This document shows, in pieces, positions 41,220-50,555 of a DNA stretch of 64,000 nucleotides. The position numbers and the translations under genes were made by a program. Below the pieces are notes generated by a model that was given only the letters and a program-made list of their open reading frames with translations, was not told the origin of the DNA and ran no database searches. Source of the DNA: Bradyrhizobium sp. 21. GTDB lineage: Bacteria; Pseudomonadota; Alphaproteobacteria; Rhizobiales; Xanthobacteraceae. The DNA is taken from NCBI RefSeq assembly GCF_023073335.1, contig NZ_JADPJG010000004.1, forward strand, positions 1 to 64,000, read 5' to 3'. Each line of letters opens with the position of its first letter. Positions within the stretch are counted from its first letter, which is position 1.

Positions 41220-42035
41220 ATGAGCGCATTGGCCCAGCCTTCGTCCGGCTTTCGCATCGCCCTGCTGGCGCTCGCCACCGCCGCGTTCGTCCCTGACACC
41301 GCTACCATCGCCGTCGCGGGCGAGCTGCCCGCGATCGCCTCGCGCCAGCGCGCCGAGAAGAAAAGCTTTACCGACGGCGAGATCGTCGATGGCTTTCTGA
41401 AGACGGCGTTCGGCGCCGAATACCACCTTGCCGGCCGCGTCGACCGCATTCGCAAGTTCGACGGTCCGGTGCGCGTGTTCGCCGACAGCGACCGCGCGGA
41501 CCGCAAGGCGCAGCTCGCAAAAGTCGTGGCCGACATCGGCAAGCACGTGGAGCATCTCGACATCGCCATGACCGGGACCAGCGAGGCGGCCAATGTGCGG
41601 GTGAAGCTCGTGCGCGACCGCGATCTGTTTCGCACCATCTCGAGCTTCTACGGCGCGGAGAAGGCGCGCGAGATCCGCACCTCGCTCGATCCGCAATGCC
41701 TGTCCGGTTTTCGCAAGAACGACAATTTCGAGATCGAGCATTCCGACGTCATTCTCACCGTCGACAACGGCGATTTTACCTTCCTCGACTGCGCCTATGA
41801 GGAACTGCTGCAATCGCTCGGGCCCATCAACGACACCGCGAGCGTGCCGTGGACGATGTTCAACGACAACGTTTCGATGGGCTATTTCGACGTCTACGAC
41901 CAGTACATCCTCAATCTGCTCTACGATCCCCGCATCAAGCCGGGCATGACCGTGCAGGAGGTCAGGGCGGTGATGCCCGAGGTGCTCATCGATGTACGCG
42001 CCTGGGTGAAGCGCGTGAACGATCTGAAAGAGTGA
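41220..42035 (+). CDS. DUF2927 domain protein, probably secreted
   Basis: 271 aa. The N-terminal hydrophobic stretch (FRIALLALATAAFVPDTATI) resembles a signal or anchor. The domain reads GEIVDGFLKTAFGAEYHLAG, DRIRKFDGPVRVFADS, ANVRVKLVRDRDLFRTI and DCAYEELLQSLGPINDT, matching DUF2927, a family of unknown function with a fold suggested to be peptidase-like. It ends close to a hairpin shared with the convergent methyltransferase gene. ATG 41220 is chosen; an ATG-less extension reaches 41184. Confidence 0.72.
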   Translation: MSALAQPSSGFRIALLALATAAFVPDTATIAVAGELPAIASRQRAEKKSFTDGEIVDGFLKTAFGAEYHLAGRVDRIRKFDGPVRVFADSDRADRKAQLAKVVADIGKHVEHLDIAMTGTSEAANVRVKLVRDRDLFRTISSFYGAEKAREIRTSLDPQCLSGFRKNDNFEIEHSDVILTVDNGDFTFLDCAYEELLQSLGPINDTASVPWTMFNDNVSMGYFDVYDQYILNLLYDPRIKPGMTVQEVRAVMPEVLIDVRAWVKRVNDLKE

Positions 42036-42037
42036 GG

Positions 42038-42060
42038 CCTTCTCCCACAAGGGGAGAAGG
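42038..42060. terminator. Hairpin between convergent genes
   Basis: ccttctccc (42038-42046) pairs with ggggagaagg (42051-42060) around an acaa loop, just after the DUF2927 stop and 9 bases before the end of the convergent methyltransferase. It is a plausible bidirectional terminator. Confidence 0.6.
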
Positions 42061-42068
42061 CAAAGCAG

Positions 42069-42875
42069 TCACGCTTTCCTCGCCTTTGTCATCAGGAACT
42101 GCTGGCGCATCACGTTGTTGCTTCCGTCGAAATATTCGGAGATCAGCGCCTCGAACTCGCCGCGGAAGCTCCGCAGCTTGTCCGGCTCGTCCTTGTACTG
42201 GGCGAGGAGCTTGATCAAAGGCCCGATCGTCGTTTCCATGGTGCGACGGAAATGCTGCGGGCTCAGTGCGGACGGATTCATGATGTCCATCTCGAAGGAG
42301 ATGTCCTTCACTTTTCCTGCGAGACGTTCGGCGACGATCTTCGGATCACCCCACGACACCGGTGACGCCACGCCCTCCGGCGGCGGCATGTGGCGGCCGA
42401 TCAGCGCGAACATCCGTCCGACGTAGAGATGCGGCGGCCAGCTGGAGAAGGCGATGGTGCCGCCGGGCTTCAGCACGCGCAGCATCTCGCCGATGGCGAC
42501 GTCCGGACGCGGCGCGAACATGTGGCCGAACTGGCTGAGCACCACGTCGAACTCGTTGTCGCCATAGGGCAGGCTTTCCGCGTCGCCTTCGGCGAAGTCG
42601 AGATCGAGGTTCGCCAGCTGCGCATGCTCGCGGGCGCGCTCGATCAAAACGGGCGACAGGTCGAGGCCCCTGACCTTCGCACCGCGGCGCGCCGCCGTGA
42701 TCGCGGCAACGCCGGTGCCGCAGCCGACGTCCAGCAGCCTTTGGCCGGTCGCGACCCCGGCGAAGTTCACGAGCTTGGCGGCCGACGGTGTCGTGAACAC
42801 TTCCATCGGCGTGAACAGCGACCAGGCTTCCTTCTGGACTGCCTTGAAACCGGCAAACGGGTCTTGCGCGGTCAT
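42069..42875 (-). CDS. Class I SAM-dependent methyltransferase
   Basis: 268 aa. Motif I is RLLDVGCGTGVAAITAARRG, motif II is VRGLDLSPVLIERAREHA, motif III includes FAEGDAESLPYGDNEFDVVL and motif IV is GEMLRVLKPGGTIAFSSW. The pattern is the UbiE/COQ5-like Methyltransf_11 group, acting on a small molecule. AGGGAGAG four bases before ATG 42875 sets the start. The threonine-synthase-like gene is upstream on the same strand (107-base gap). Confidence 0.82.
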   Translation of the reverse strand: MTAQDPFAGFKAVQKEAWSLFTPMEVFTTPSAAKLVNFAGVATGQRLLDVGCGTGVAAITAARRGAKVRGLDLSPVLIERAREHAQLANLDLDFAEGDAESLPYGDNEFDVVLSQFGHMFAPRPDVAIGEMLRVLKPGGTIAFSSWPPHLYVGRMFALIGRHMPPPEGVASPVSWGDPKIVAERLAGKVKDISFEMDIMNPSALSPQHFRRTMETTIGPLIKLLAQYKDEPDKLRSFRGEFEALISEYFDGSNNVMRQQFLMTKARKA

Positions 42876-42982
42876 GGAACTCTCCCTTCGCTCGATGTCA
42901 GTTTTCATGAGGCTGACGATGAGCGCCAAAGGTTCAACGCGAGCTCACGATGGCGACGGCACAGCTTCGCATCCTCGCGGTC

Positions 42983-44110
42983 CTACTGCACGAGATCGGC
43001 AACTGTGGTTGCGGCCTTGAGGCCCGTGCCGGTGAGGACCGCGACCGTGGTTTCGCCCGCCTTGATGGCGCCGGTGGCGGATAGTTTGTCCAGCGCCGCG
43101 GCGGCACTTGCGCTGGTCGGCTCGGCGAACAGGCCTTGCCGCGCAAGACGGCGCAGGGCGGCGACGATCTCGTCCTCGGTGAGCGCAACCGTGCCGCCGC
43201 CGCTCTCGCGCAAGGCGCCGATGATCTCGCGCAGGCGCAGGGGAGCCTTGATCGCGGTGCCTTCGGCGATGGTCTTGCTGACCTCGCGGGCGACAGGCGT
43301 GTCGACGCCGGCCCTGAAGCTCGCATCGATCGGCGAGCAATTGAGTGGCTGCGCCGCGAACAGCCGCGGCAGCTTTGCGATCTGGCCTGTCTTGAGCAGC
43401 TCGCGGAAGCCGAAGGCGCAACCGAGCAGGGAGCTGCCGGCGCCGACCGGGACGATGACGTTGTCCGGCGCGCGAAAGCCGAGGTCCTCCCAGATCTCAT
43501 AGGCGAGCGATTTTGTGCCTTCGAGGAAGAAGGGTTGCCAATTGTGACTGGCATAGAAGGTCAGCTGCGACTGGCGGATGGCCTCGGCCTCCGATTCCTC
43601 GCGCGGGCCCTCGACGAGTTGCACCGCGGCGCCATAGGCGCGGACCTGCGCGATCTTGGCCGGCGAGGTCGATGCCGGCGCCAAAATCTTCACGCGCATG
43701 CCGCCGGCGGCACCTAACCCCGCCATCGACGAGCCGCCATTGCCGGAAGAGTCCTCCAGAATGGCGTCGACACCGATCTGGCGCAGGAAGGACAGCATCA
43801 CCGCCGAGCCACGGTCCTTGAAGCTGCCGGTCGGGTTGAACCATTCGAGCTTGAAGAACGGGCGCAGCTCGCCCCAATCCTGCTGGACCAACGGCGTGCA
43901 GCCTTCACCGAGCGTGATCGGCTTGGCGATCTCGACCGGCAACGCCGCCCGATAGCGCCAGAGCGAGCGCGTGCTTCTGTCGATGTCCTCGCGCGATATC
44001 CCCGCCCCCGACGTCACCAGCAGCGGCGTGCGCTCGTCCGAGCACCAGCGCGGCTGGTCGAGCGGATAGAGCTTTCCGTTGCGGGGGTCGACGTAGCTGG
44101 CGGCAGGCAT
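42983..44110 (-). CDS. Threonine-synthase-like PLP enzyme
   Basis: 375 aa of the tryptophan-synthase beta superfamily. The PLP Lys is in EWFNPTGSFKDRGS (about 98), the phosphate-binding loop is EDSSGNGGSSMAGLG and the later Gly-rich loop is VPVGAGSSLLGCA. The N terminus LGEGCTPLVQQDWGELRPFF is typical of ThrC/cysteate-synthase types. The usual C-terminal Ser/Cys that contacts PLP nitrogen lies near VLTGTGLK. It may be a threonine synthase paralogue or a related beta-replacing enzyme. ATG 44110 is used although the frame stays open to 44644. Confidence 0.75.
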   Translation of the reverse strand: MPAASYVDPRNGKLYPLDQPRWCSDERTPLLVTSGAGISREDIDRSTRSLWRYRAALPVEIAKPITLGEGCTPLVQQDWGELRPFFKLEWFNPTGSFKDRGSAVMLSFLRQIGVDAILEDSSGNGGSSMAGLGAAGGMRVKILAPASTSPAKIAQVRAYGAAVQLVEGPREESEAEAIRQSQLTFYASHNWQPFFLEGTKSLAYEIWEDLGFRAPDNVIVPVGAGSSLLGCAFGFRELLKTGQIAKLPRLFAAQPLNCSPIDASFRAGVDTPVAREVSKTIAEGTAIKAPLRLREIIGALRESGGGTVALTEDEIVAALRRLARQGLFAEPTSASAAAALDKLSATGAIKAGETTVAVLTGTGLKAATTVADLVQ

Positions 44111-44495
44111 GGCGGTCTCCAAGGCAAAGGCGGATCGATACGATTGGTCTGATGACACGATTTGTCCAGAAACTCGACGCCCGTCGGGCAAAACACGCCG
44201 CGCCCCTTGAAAACATGAAAAACATAAATACTTCAGTCTCTTACGTCGATCGCGCAGGCAGAATAGCGAGGTCGTCCGATGCGGCGCTGTGCGCTTCCGT
44301 AGGCCCTGCCGGCTCGCTGATGACGGGAATTTGGCAGCGAACGGCCCAGCCCGCGCCGCACGATTAACTTGTCTGTCGCGACTGCCCGCTACAATATGTT
44401 GGATTGATCTTGCGTCGCCGGCGCTCCGCAGCCGGCAACGCGACCGAGCCAGGCCCGTCCGAGCGGCGGGCCGTTGGCTTTTTGGGAGTTTGGTC
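44111..44495. other. Divergent intergenic region before the URC operon
   Basis: 385 bases between the divergent threonine-synthase-like and URC1-like genes. It contains the second copy of the 16-base repeat (44180-44195). No gene or RNA is recognised; both promoters should be here. Confidence 0.5.
44180..44195 (+). repeat. Short dispersed repeat cccgtcgggcaaaaca, copy 2
   Basis: Identical over 16 bases and same orientation as 30151-30166; both are non-coding. Confidence 0.5.
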
Positions 44496-45752
44496 ATGAG
44501 CCGCGCGAACCGTACCGACCACATCCGCCTGACCTCCCATCCGGAGCCGGGCCGGAAGGCTGCCTTCCCGATCCACTGGGGCGCCGCCGACGCGCGCGCC
44601 CGCGGGCCGATCATCGGCACGGTGTCGCGCGCTGGGGATCGCAACGTGATCGGCAGCCATGGCGGCTCCTATGCGATGTACCGGGCGCTCGCGGTGTCCG
44701 CCGGCGCGCTCGATCCGATTCGCAGACCCGATCTCACCAACACGTTTCCGGCGGCGACCATCGGGCCATTCCCGCAATGGAGCGATCCCGCAAAAATCGT
44801 CGCACTCGATCCCTGGGGGCATCTGGTCGCGGAGAATTTCGGCAAGGAGATCGCCGAAGGGTCCGACATCAGGCCGAGCATCGCGGTGACGCGCGCGCGG
44901 CTCGACCTGCCGGAGATCCGCGAAGCGCTGGCGAAAAAGCGCCTCCGCGCCGATGGCGACGTCGTGCACGCCAATGGCAGCGTGTCGGTGGTGAAGATCG
45001 CGATCGATCCGGTCTGGTATCTGCCGGGCCTTGCGCAACGCTTCGCGACCAACGAGACCGAACTGCGGCGCACGATGTTCGAGCAGACCGCCGGCATGTT
45101 CCCCGAACTCGTGACCCGGCCGGACTTGAAGGTGTTTTTGCCGCCGATCGGCGGCACCACAGTGTACATGTTCGGTGATGTGACAAAACTGCCGGACCAT
45201 CGCACCAAGATCACCTGCCGCGTGCATGACGAGTGCAACGGCTCCGACGTGTTCGGCTCCGACATCTGCACCTGCCGTCCCTATCTCATCCACGGCATCG
45301 AGGAATCCGCGCGCGGCGCCCAGGAGGGCGGCCTCGGGCTCGTGATCTACAACCGCAAGGAAGGCCGCGCGCTTGGCGAGGTCACGAAATTCCTGGTCTA
45401 CAACGCGCGCAAGCGCCAGGAGGAGGGCGATGCGGCCGCGACCTATTTCGAGCGCACCGAATGCGTCGCCGGCGTCCAGGATGCGCGCTTCCAGCAATTG
45501 ATGCCAGATACCATTCACTGGCTCGGCCTGAAGCGCATCGACCGCTTCCTGTCGATGAGCGACATGAAATATGACGCGCTGACCTCGCAAGGCATCGACA
45601 TAGTCGAGCGCGTGCCCATCCCGCCGGAACTTATTCCCGCTGACGGTTATGTCGAGATGGCCGCGAAGAAGGCCGCCGGCTACTACTCGACCGACATCGC
45701 GCCCGAGAAGGACGTGAACGGTGTGGTCGGGCGTTCGCTGGAAAAATACTGA
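44496..45752 (+). CDS. GTP cyclohydrolase II-like protein, URC1 type
   Basis: 418 aa, much longer than RibA (about 200 aa), with a GTP cyclohydrolase II core in its second half. The zinc-binding segment RVHDECNGSDVFGSDICTC keeps the Cys-x10-Cys-x-Cys spacing, and LGLVIYNRKEGRALGE matches the RibA EGRGIG region. In the yeast Lachancea kluyveri URC1 is such a homologue and is needed to degrade uracil. Here the next two genes encode a DUF1688 (URC4) homologue and uracil phosphoribosyltransferase, the other members of that pathway, so uracil catabolism rather than riboflavin synthesis is the likely role. First gene of the three-gene operon. Confidence 0.82.
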   Translation: MSRANRTDHIRLTSHPEPGRKAAFPIHWGAADARARGPIIGTVSRAGDRNVIGSHGGSYAMYRALAVSAGALDPIRRPDLTNTFPAATIGPFPQWSDPAKIVALDPWGHLVAENFGKEIAEGSDIRPSIAVTRARLDLPEIREALAKKRLRADGDVVHANGSVSVVKIAIDPVWYLPGLAQRFATNETELRRTMFEQTAGMFPELVTRPDLKVFLPPIGGTTVYMFGDVTKLPDHRTKITCRVHDECNGSDVFGSDICTCRPYLIHGIEESARGAQEGGLGLVIYNRKEGRALGEVTKFLVYNARKRQEEGDAAATYFERTECVAGVQDARFQQLMPDTIHWLGLKRIDRFLSMSDMKYDALTSQGIDIVERVPIPPELIPADGYVEMAAKKAAGYYSTDIAPEKDVNGVVGRSLEKY

Positions 45753-45758
45753 TACGTG

Positions 45759-46997
45759 ATGGCGGACGCTTCAGAACTGCAGGCATGCTCGCTGCTCACC
45801 GCAAAGGCGGTTCGCGCGCGGGCCGGCGAGATGCTCGAACTCGGCTTGAACGGCGGGCTCACGCATTTCACCATTGATCTCGATCGCATGGACGGCGTCG
45901 CGGAGGCCGTGGTGGCGGTAACGCGAAAAGCCTATCCAACGCTGGAGATTCCCTTCCATGCGCGGTGGCGGCACTTCGTGCTCGGCGGCGTCGACCGCTG
46001 GGCGCGGTTTGCGGACGCGGCCTCATGGCCCGATCGCGCAGCGCGGGCGCGCGCGGAGTTCGACCTCGCGATCGTCAGCGTGCTGCTCGATGCCGGCGCT
46101 GGCCCTGTCTGGCGATACCGCGACGCCGTGACGGGACAAGGCATCGGCCGATCGGAGGGGCTCGCGATCGCAAGTCTCGACATGTTCGCCAGCGGTCTGT
46201 TTTCCGGCGAGGGCCGCGCGCCCTTCAGGGTCGATGCGGACGCGCTCGCGCAACTGCCGCTCGCAGCGCTTACAGCCGCCTTTCAGGTGAGCGACACCAA
46301 TCCGCTGCTCGGGCTTGAGGGGCGCACCGATCTGCTGCGGCGTCTGGGCCGGCTGGTGGCGGAGCGAGCGGACGTGTTCGGCTCGCACGACACGCCGCGG
46401 CCGGGCGGCCTGTTCGATCACATCGCCGCGCAGGCCAAGGGCGGCGCGCTTCCCGCGCCCGCCATCCTGTCCGCCGTGCTCAACCAGCTTGGGCCGATCT
46501 GGCCATCGCGACTCGAGCTCACGGGGATTCCGCTCGGCGATTGCTGGCGCCATCCGGCCATCAAGGCTGACGACGCGACCACGGGCCTCGTGCCTCTGCA
46601 CAAGCTGTCGCAATGGCTGAGCTATTCGCTGATCGAACCGCTCCAGCGCGCCGGATTTAATGTCACCGACATCGACGGCTTGACCGGGCTTGCCGAATAT
46701 CGCAATGGCGGCCTGTTCGTCGATCACGAGGTGCTGCGGCTGCGCGATGCGGCTGATGCCGAGCGCGCGCATGCGGTGGATTCGTTACTCATCGTGGAAT
46801 GGCGTGCGCTCACCGTCGCGCTTTTGGATCGGCTTGCCGCATTGGTTCGCGCAAAGCTCGGCCGCTCGCCGGAGTCACTGCCGCTCGCCAGCATTCTGGA
46901 AGGCGGCACCTGGGCTGCTGGCCGAGCCATCGCCTTCGCGCGCCGGTCCGACGGCGCGCCGCCGCTCAAGGTGATCAGCGACGGGACGGTTTTCTAA
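45759..46997 (+). CDS. DUF1688 protein, URC4 homologue
   Basis: 412 aa, full length for DUF1688. Characteristic segments are LGLNGGLTHFTIDLDRMDGV, FHARWRHFVLGGVDRW, SVLLDAGAGPVWRYRDAVTG, FDHIAAQAKGG and LTGIPLGDCWRHPAIK. DUF1688 is the family of URC4, a protein genetically required for the URC uracil-degradation pathway; its reaction is not settled as far as I know. It starts 6 bases after the URC1-like stop (ATG 45759; a GTG at 45756 is possible) and precedes upp. Confidence 0.82.
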   Translation: MADASELQACSLLTAKAVRARAGEMLELGLNGGLTHFTIDLDRMDGVAEAVVAVTRKAYPTLEIPFHARWRHFVLGGVDRWARFADAASWPDRAARARAEFDLAIVSVLLDAGAGPVWRYRDAVTGQGIGRSEGLAIASLDMFASGLFSGEGRAPFRVDADALAQLPLAALTAAFQVSDTNPLLGLEGRTDLLRRLGRLVAERADVFGSHDTPRPGGLFDHIAAQAKGGALPAPAILSAVLNQLGPIWPSRLELTGIPLGDCWRHPAIKADDATTGLVPLHKLSQWLSYSLIEPLQRAGFNVTDIDGLTGLAEYRNGGLFVDHEVLRLRDAADAERAHAVDSLLIVEWRALTVALLDRLAALVRAKLGRSPESLPLASILEGGTWAAGRAIAFARRSDGAPPLKVISDGTVF

Positions 46998-47054
46998 TCC
47001 ATTCATCCGCAGCGACATTCATTGCGTATCGATGAATTTCAGGAGCATCCGATC

Positions 47055-47684
47055 ATGGAAGGCGTCACGATCGTCGATCATCCGCTGGTGCAGCACAAGC
47101 TGACGCTGGTGCGGGACAAATCCATCTCGACAAAGTCGTTCCGCGAGCTGATCAAGGAGATCGGCATGCTCCTGTGCTACGAGGTGACGCGCGATCTGCC
47201 GCTCACCGATACCGTGATCGAGACCCCGCTGGCGACGATGCACTCGGCCAAGATCGCGGGCAAGAAGCTGGTGTTCGTGCCGATGCTGCGCGCCGGCACG
47301 ACCTTCGTCGACGGCATGATGGATCTGGTGCCGACCGCGCGCGTCGCCCATATCGGGCTCTACCGCGAGCCGCACAGTTTTGCGGCCGTCGAGTATTTCT
47401 TCAAATCGCCGTCCGATCTCAGTGAGCGGCTTGCGATCGTGGTGACGCCGGTGGTTGCCACCGCCAACACGGCCGTCGCCGCAATCGACCGGCTGAAGGA
47501 GCGCGGCGCCAGGGACATCCGCCTCGCATGCCTGATCGCCGCCCCGGAAGGCCTGGAACGTCTCCGCGGATTGCATCCTGATGTCCCCATCTGGACGGCC
47601 GCGATCGACGAGGGTCTCGACGAGAACGGCTTTATTTTGCCGGGCCTCGGCGATGCCGGCGACCGCGCCTACGGCACGAGATAA
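47055..47684 (+). CDS. upp: Uracil phosphoribosyltransferase
   Basis: 209 aa, normal for Upp. It converts uracil plus PRPP to [23 protein letters not shown] at the start, [20 protein letters not shown] in the middle and the C-terminal [13 protein letters not shown] (uracil-binding loop) are diagnostic. AGGAGC eight bases before ATG 47055 fixes the start; the upstream extension to 47022 is not used. Placed after URC1- and URC4-like genes, it corresponds to URC6, the entry enzyme of the URC route. Confidence 0.9.
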   Translation: MEGVTIVDHPLVQHKLTLVRDKSISTKSFRELIKEIGMLLCYEVTRDLPLTDTVIETPLATMHSAKIAGKKLVFVPMLRAGTTFVDGMMDLVPTARVAHIGLYREPHSFAAVEYFFKSPSDLSERLAIVVTPVVATANTAVAAIDRLKERGARDIRLACLIAAPEGLERLRGLHPDVPIWTAAIDEGLDENGFILPGLGDAGDRAYGTR

Positions 47685-47712
47685 GCCGCGTCGGGCACCC
47701 TTCCCTGCGGCG

Positions 47713-48204
47713 TCAGGTCGGCGGCCTCGCCGGCAGATCCTTTGCATCTGTCGGCGCCGGGTTTGTCTTCAACTCGGCGATCAGCTTCTCCATTTCACCG
47801 ATCTCCCTCACCTGGGCTTCGATGATTCCGTCGGCCAGCTTGCGAACGCGCGGGTCCCTGATGTGCGCGCGTTCGCTCGTGAGGATGGCGATCGAGTGAT
47901 GGGGGATCATCGCCTTCATATAGGCGACATCTGTCACGGTCTCTTGGCTACGGACGAGCCAGAGCGAGAGCATGAACACCAAGACGCTGGCGGCCATCAC
48001 GGCGATATTCGCCGCCCGGTTCCCGTACATCTCCCACATGAAACCTAGCATCACGAGAGCCATGACGGCGCCCATCAGCAATGCCATCCATGTTCGGGTC
48101 TGGCTGTACCAGACGTGATCCACTGCAAAAGTGTTAAGATACATCAGGCCGAACATGATGATGGTGGAAGCAGCGATCATCGCGGCGAAGCGACCGTAAG
48201 TCAT
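47713..48204 (-). CDS. DUF305 membrane protein
   Basis: 163 aa. Three hydrophobic segments (AAMIASTIIMFGLMYLN-like, WMALLMGAVMALVMLGFMWE, IAVMAASVLVFMLSLWLV) precede a C-terminal DUF305 portion with the His-rich motif YMKAMIPHHSIAILTSERA (about 95-113) and a helix EAQVREIGEMEKLIAEL. DUF305 proteins are often linked to copper or redox stress, possibly binding metal via the HH pair. ATG 48204 is used; the open frame extends to 48339. It is convergent with upp. Confidence 0.75.
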   Translation of the reverse strand: MTYGRFAAMIAASTIIMFGLMYLNTFAVDHVWYSQTRTWMALLMGAVMALVMLGFMWEMYGNRAANIAVMAASVLVFMLSLWLVRSQETVTDVAYMKAMIPHHSIAILTSERAHIRDPRVRKLADGIIEAQVREIGEMEKLIAELKTNPAPTDAKDLPARPPT

Positions 48205-48296
48205 GCGCAAGATCCCAATCCTTGTTCGCAAGGATAAGCCCTCCCGGAAGAATTGTTCCTCTGCGGCAGACGAATTTGGCCGTCCGTCCGGGCCGA

Positions 48297-49406
48297 TCAG
48301 ATCTTCCCGCTGCCGCAAATTCCCTTCAGCGACTGCCACTCCGCATCCGTCAGCAGCGGCGGGCCGCTGGCTGCGCGATCTTCCTTCGTCATGCGGGCGA
48401 GACGATCCTCGGTCAACGGGTGGCTGGCGAGGATTGTGATGAGGCCCCCGCCTTCCTTGCCGGTGATGCGGAACATCAGTTCGGCCGCAGGCTTCGGCGA
48501 GCGGCCGAGCGCATGCATGATCTCGATCGCGAATGTATCGGCAGCGGTCTCCGCCTCGCGCGAATAGGAGGCCTCGACCACGCTGCGCGAGGCGAAGATC
48601 ACGGCGCTCGAGCCGGTGACGTCGCCGAACAACAGGCCGATCAGGAACGAGGTGCCGCCATTATAAATCAGGCCGCGCATGTTGTCGTGGTGCTTGAGGT
48701 GACCGAGCTCGTGGGCGAGGATGCCGGCGAGCTCGTCCGGGCTTTCGGCCTTGTCGAGCAGGCCCTTCAGCACGAAGACCTTGCCGCCGGGCAACGCGAA
48801 CGCGTTCGGCACCGGGGTCGGCAGCACGCCGGCGGTCATGGAATCGTCGTCGAGACCGGCGGCATCGCGCAGCCGATTGACGAGCTTGATGAAGGCCGCT
48901 TTCCCCGCCGCACCCTCGCATACCTTGGGGCCGAAGATGGTCTTCACCTGGACCTCTGACGCATCGCCAATGCGCCGCTCGATCGGTTTCGGGACCAGCG
49001 GCGCGAGACGGTCGGCAGCGAGCGGCACCCCAAACACCACGACGCAGACAATGGAGACGGCGGCGGCCATCGACCAGCCGACGACTTTTGCGATGCCCCG
49101 TCGCGAGGTCTGGTGCTCGTCGAGCCGTACGCAACGGGCGGTCACGTCTGACGCAAGCAAAGCGTCGCGGATTTCGAGCCGCGCCAGGGACGGCGCGGTT
49201 GTGCAGGCAAGACGCAGGACGCCGCCCGGACTGTCGGCACGCCGGATGTCGGCATAGGCCCAGCGCACCGACGCTCCGCCCTCTTCAAGGATCTCGAGCG
49301 CGTCGCCGAGCGTCAGCGCCACCTGCCGCTTGCGGCTCGACACGCCGTCGAAGAAGATCGTCGATTTTGCGGACTGCGCCGGGGCCTCGTTGGACAACTC
49401 ACTCAC
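48297..49406 (-). CDS. M48-family zinc metallopeptidase, membrane-anchored
   Basis: 369 aa. Residues 1-105 form a soluble N-terminal part, followed by one transmembrane helix (VVGWSMAAAVSIVCVVVFGV, about 108-127) and an M48 peptidase domain. The zinc site is AGILAHELGHLKHHDN (HELGH at about 232-236), the third ligand Glu is in REAETAADTFA, and SHPLTEDRLARM is the usual downstream block. Such Ste24/LoiP-like proteases take part in envelope protein quality control. It starts 3 bases after the DUF898 protein stop, so the two form an operon. Confidence 0.85.
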   Translation of the reverse strand: MSELSNEAPAQSAKSTIFFDGVSSRKRQVALTLGDALEILEEGGASVRWAYADIRRADSPGGVLRLACTTAPSLARLEIRDALLASDVTARCVRLDEHQTSRRGIAKVVGWSMAAAVSIVCVVVFGVPLAADRLAPLVPKPIERRIGDASEVQVKTIFGPKVCEGAAGKAAFIKLVNRLRDAAGLDDDSMTAGVLPTPVPNAFALPGGKVFVLKGLLDKAESPDELAGILAHELGHLKHHDNMRGLIYNGGTSFLIGLLFGDVTGSSAVIFASRSVVEASYSREAETAADTFAIEIMHALGRSPKPAAELMFRITGKEGGGLITILASHPLTEDRLARMTKEDRAASGPPLLTDAEWQSLKGICGSGKI

Positions 49407-49409
49407 AGC

Positions 49410-50555
49410 TCAGAATCCCGCGACATCGAGTCCATCGGCAAAACCTTCGCCCAGTGCGCTGGCAAGCTCACCGCTGCCACGCACATCCGCCGCGGCCCCG
49501 ATATCGTGCACCTCGGCGGTCTCCAGCACCTTGGCCCAGAGATCGCGCTGGAGATAGACGCGCATGACGATATTGAGGGCAAGGGCGAGAGCAGAGTAAC
49601 CGACGACCATGATCACCAGCAGCGGGATGTTCTCGAAGGCACGGCCGGGGCCGTACATCTGCTCGGGTGAACGGCCGCTCAGCTTGACGACGAGCAAGGT
49701 GGCCCCGCCAAGATAGAATGCGAAGATGGTCGAGAGCAGTATCCACCAGCCGATCACCTTCCAGTAGAGGCCGTAGAAGGCATTGTGCGGCAACTGCGAC
49801 GACAGGCTGACGCCGCCGATGCGGATGCCGTCGAGCCACCAACGCCATTCGCGCGCCTTGAACTCGGCATAGAAGAACGGCGCGATCGGGAAAATCAGGA
49901 CTGCGATCGGGCTGAGCAGCCACAGCCACCAGCCACGCTTGAAGAACGTCCAGCCGTTGCCTGCGAAATCGCCGCGCAAATCGCCGTAATGGGTGTGCCG
50001 CATCTTGTAGCGTTCGAGCGAAGCCTCGCGCCAAGGCAGTGCGAGACCAAGCGTCAGGAACACCAGCAGGCCCCACAGCATGGCGCGGAACGAATAGGCC
50101 CAGCCCGAGCCGTCCATCCAGAACCGCACGCCGCGCCAGACGGTGCGCGTCAGGCGATAGCGCCGCGCGCGAAAAATCGCGAACTGACCGAAGGCGTAGA
50201 AGCTGATGAACAGCGGCGTCGAGGCAAAGCCCTGCCAGCGCTCGAACTCGATGCCGACGAGGAAATAGGCGAGGTAGATCGGCACCAGGATCGCGAGCGC
50301 GAACAGGAAGCCGACCAGCAGCTCCTTGGCCCGGCCGGTATATTCGGCGGCATCGCCGTCGATCGCGGTGTTCGCCCACAGATGACGGCGGATGTCGGTG
50401 ACGAGCCAGAACCGGTAGAAGCCAAAGGTGACGAGCTCCAGCAGGGCACCCTTGGTGACCAATTTGCGAAACTCGGTACGGTCGCCGGTGAAATCGACCC
50501 GCGTGGGCGGCAGCGGCGGGGGTAAGGGTTCGGAACCGATGGGGGTCCATTGCAT
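49410..50555 (-). CDS. DUF898 (YjgN-like) membrane protein
   Basis: 381 aa with six to eight transmembrane segments. FTGDRTEFRKLVTKGALLEL at the N terminus, TFGFYRFWLVTDIRRHLW and YRLTRTVWRGVRFWMDGSGW are diagnostic of DUF898/YjgN. This is a family of unknown function often next to M48 peptidases, as here. ATG 50555 (MQWTPIGSEP) is chosen because the domain starts soon after it; the frame continues to 50675 without a good start. It is co-transcribed with the peptidase. Confidence 0.82.
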   Translation of the reverse strand: MQWTPIGSEPLPPPLPPTRVDFTGDRTEFRKLVTKGALLELVTFGFYRFWLVTDIRRHLWANTAIDGDAAEYTGRAKELLVGFLFALAILVPIYLAYFLVGIEFERWQGFASTPLFISFYAFGQFAIFRARRYRLTRTVWRGVRFWMDGSGWAYSFRAMLWGLLVFLTLGLALPWREASLERYKMRHTHYGDLRGDFAGNGWTFFKRGWWLWLLSPIAVLIFPIAPFFYAEFKAREWRWWLDGIRIGGVSLSSQLPHNAFYGLYWKVIGWWILLSTIFAFYLGGATLLVVKLSGRSPEQMYGPGRAFENIPLLVIMVVGYSALALALNIVMRVYLQRDLWAKVLETAEVHDIGAAADVRGSGELASALGEGFADGLDVAGF

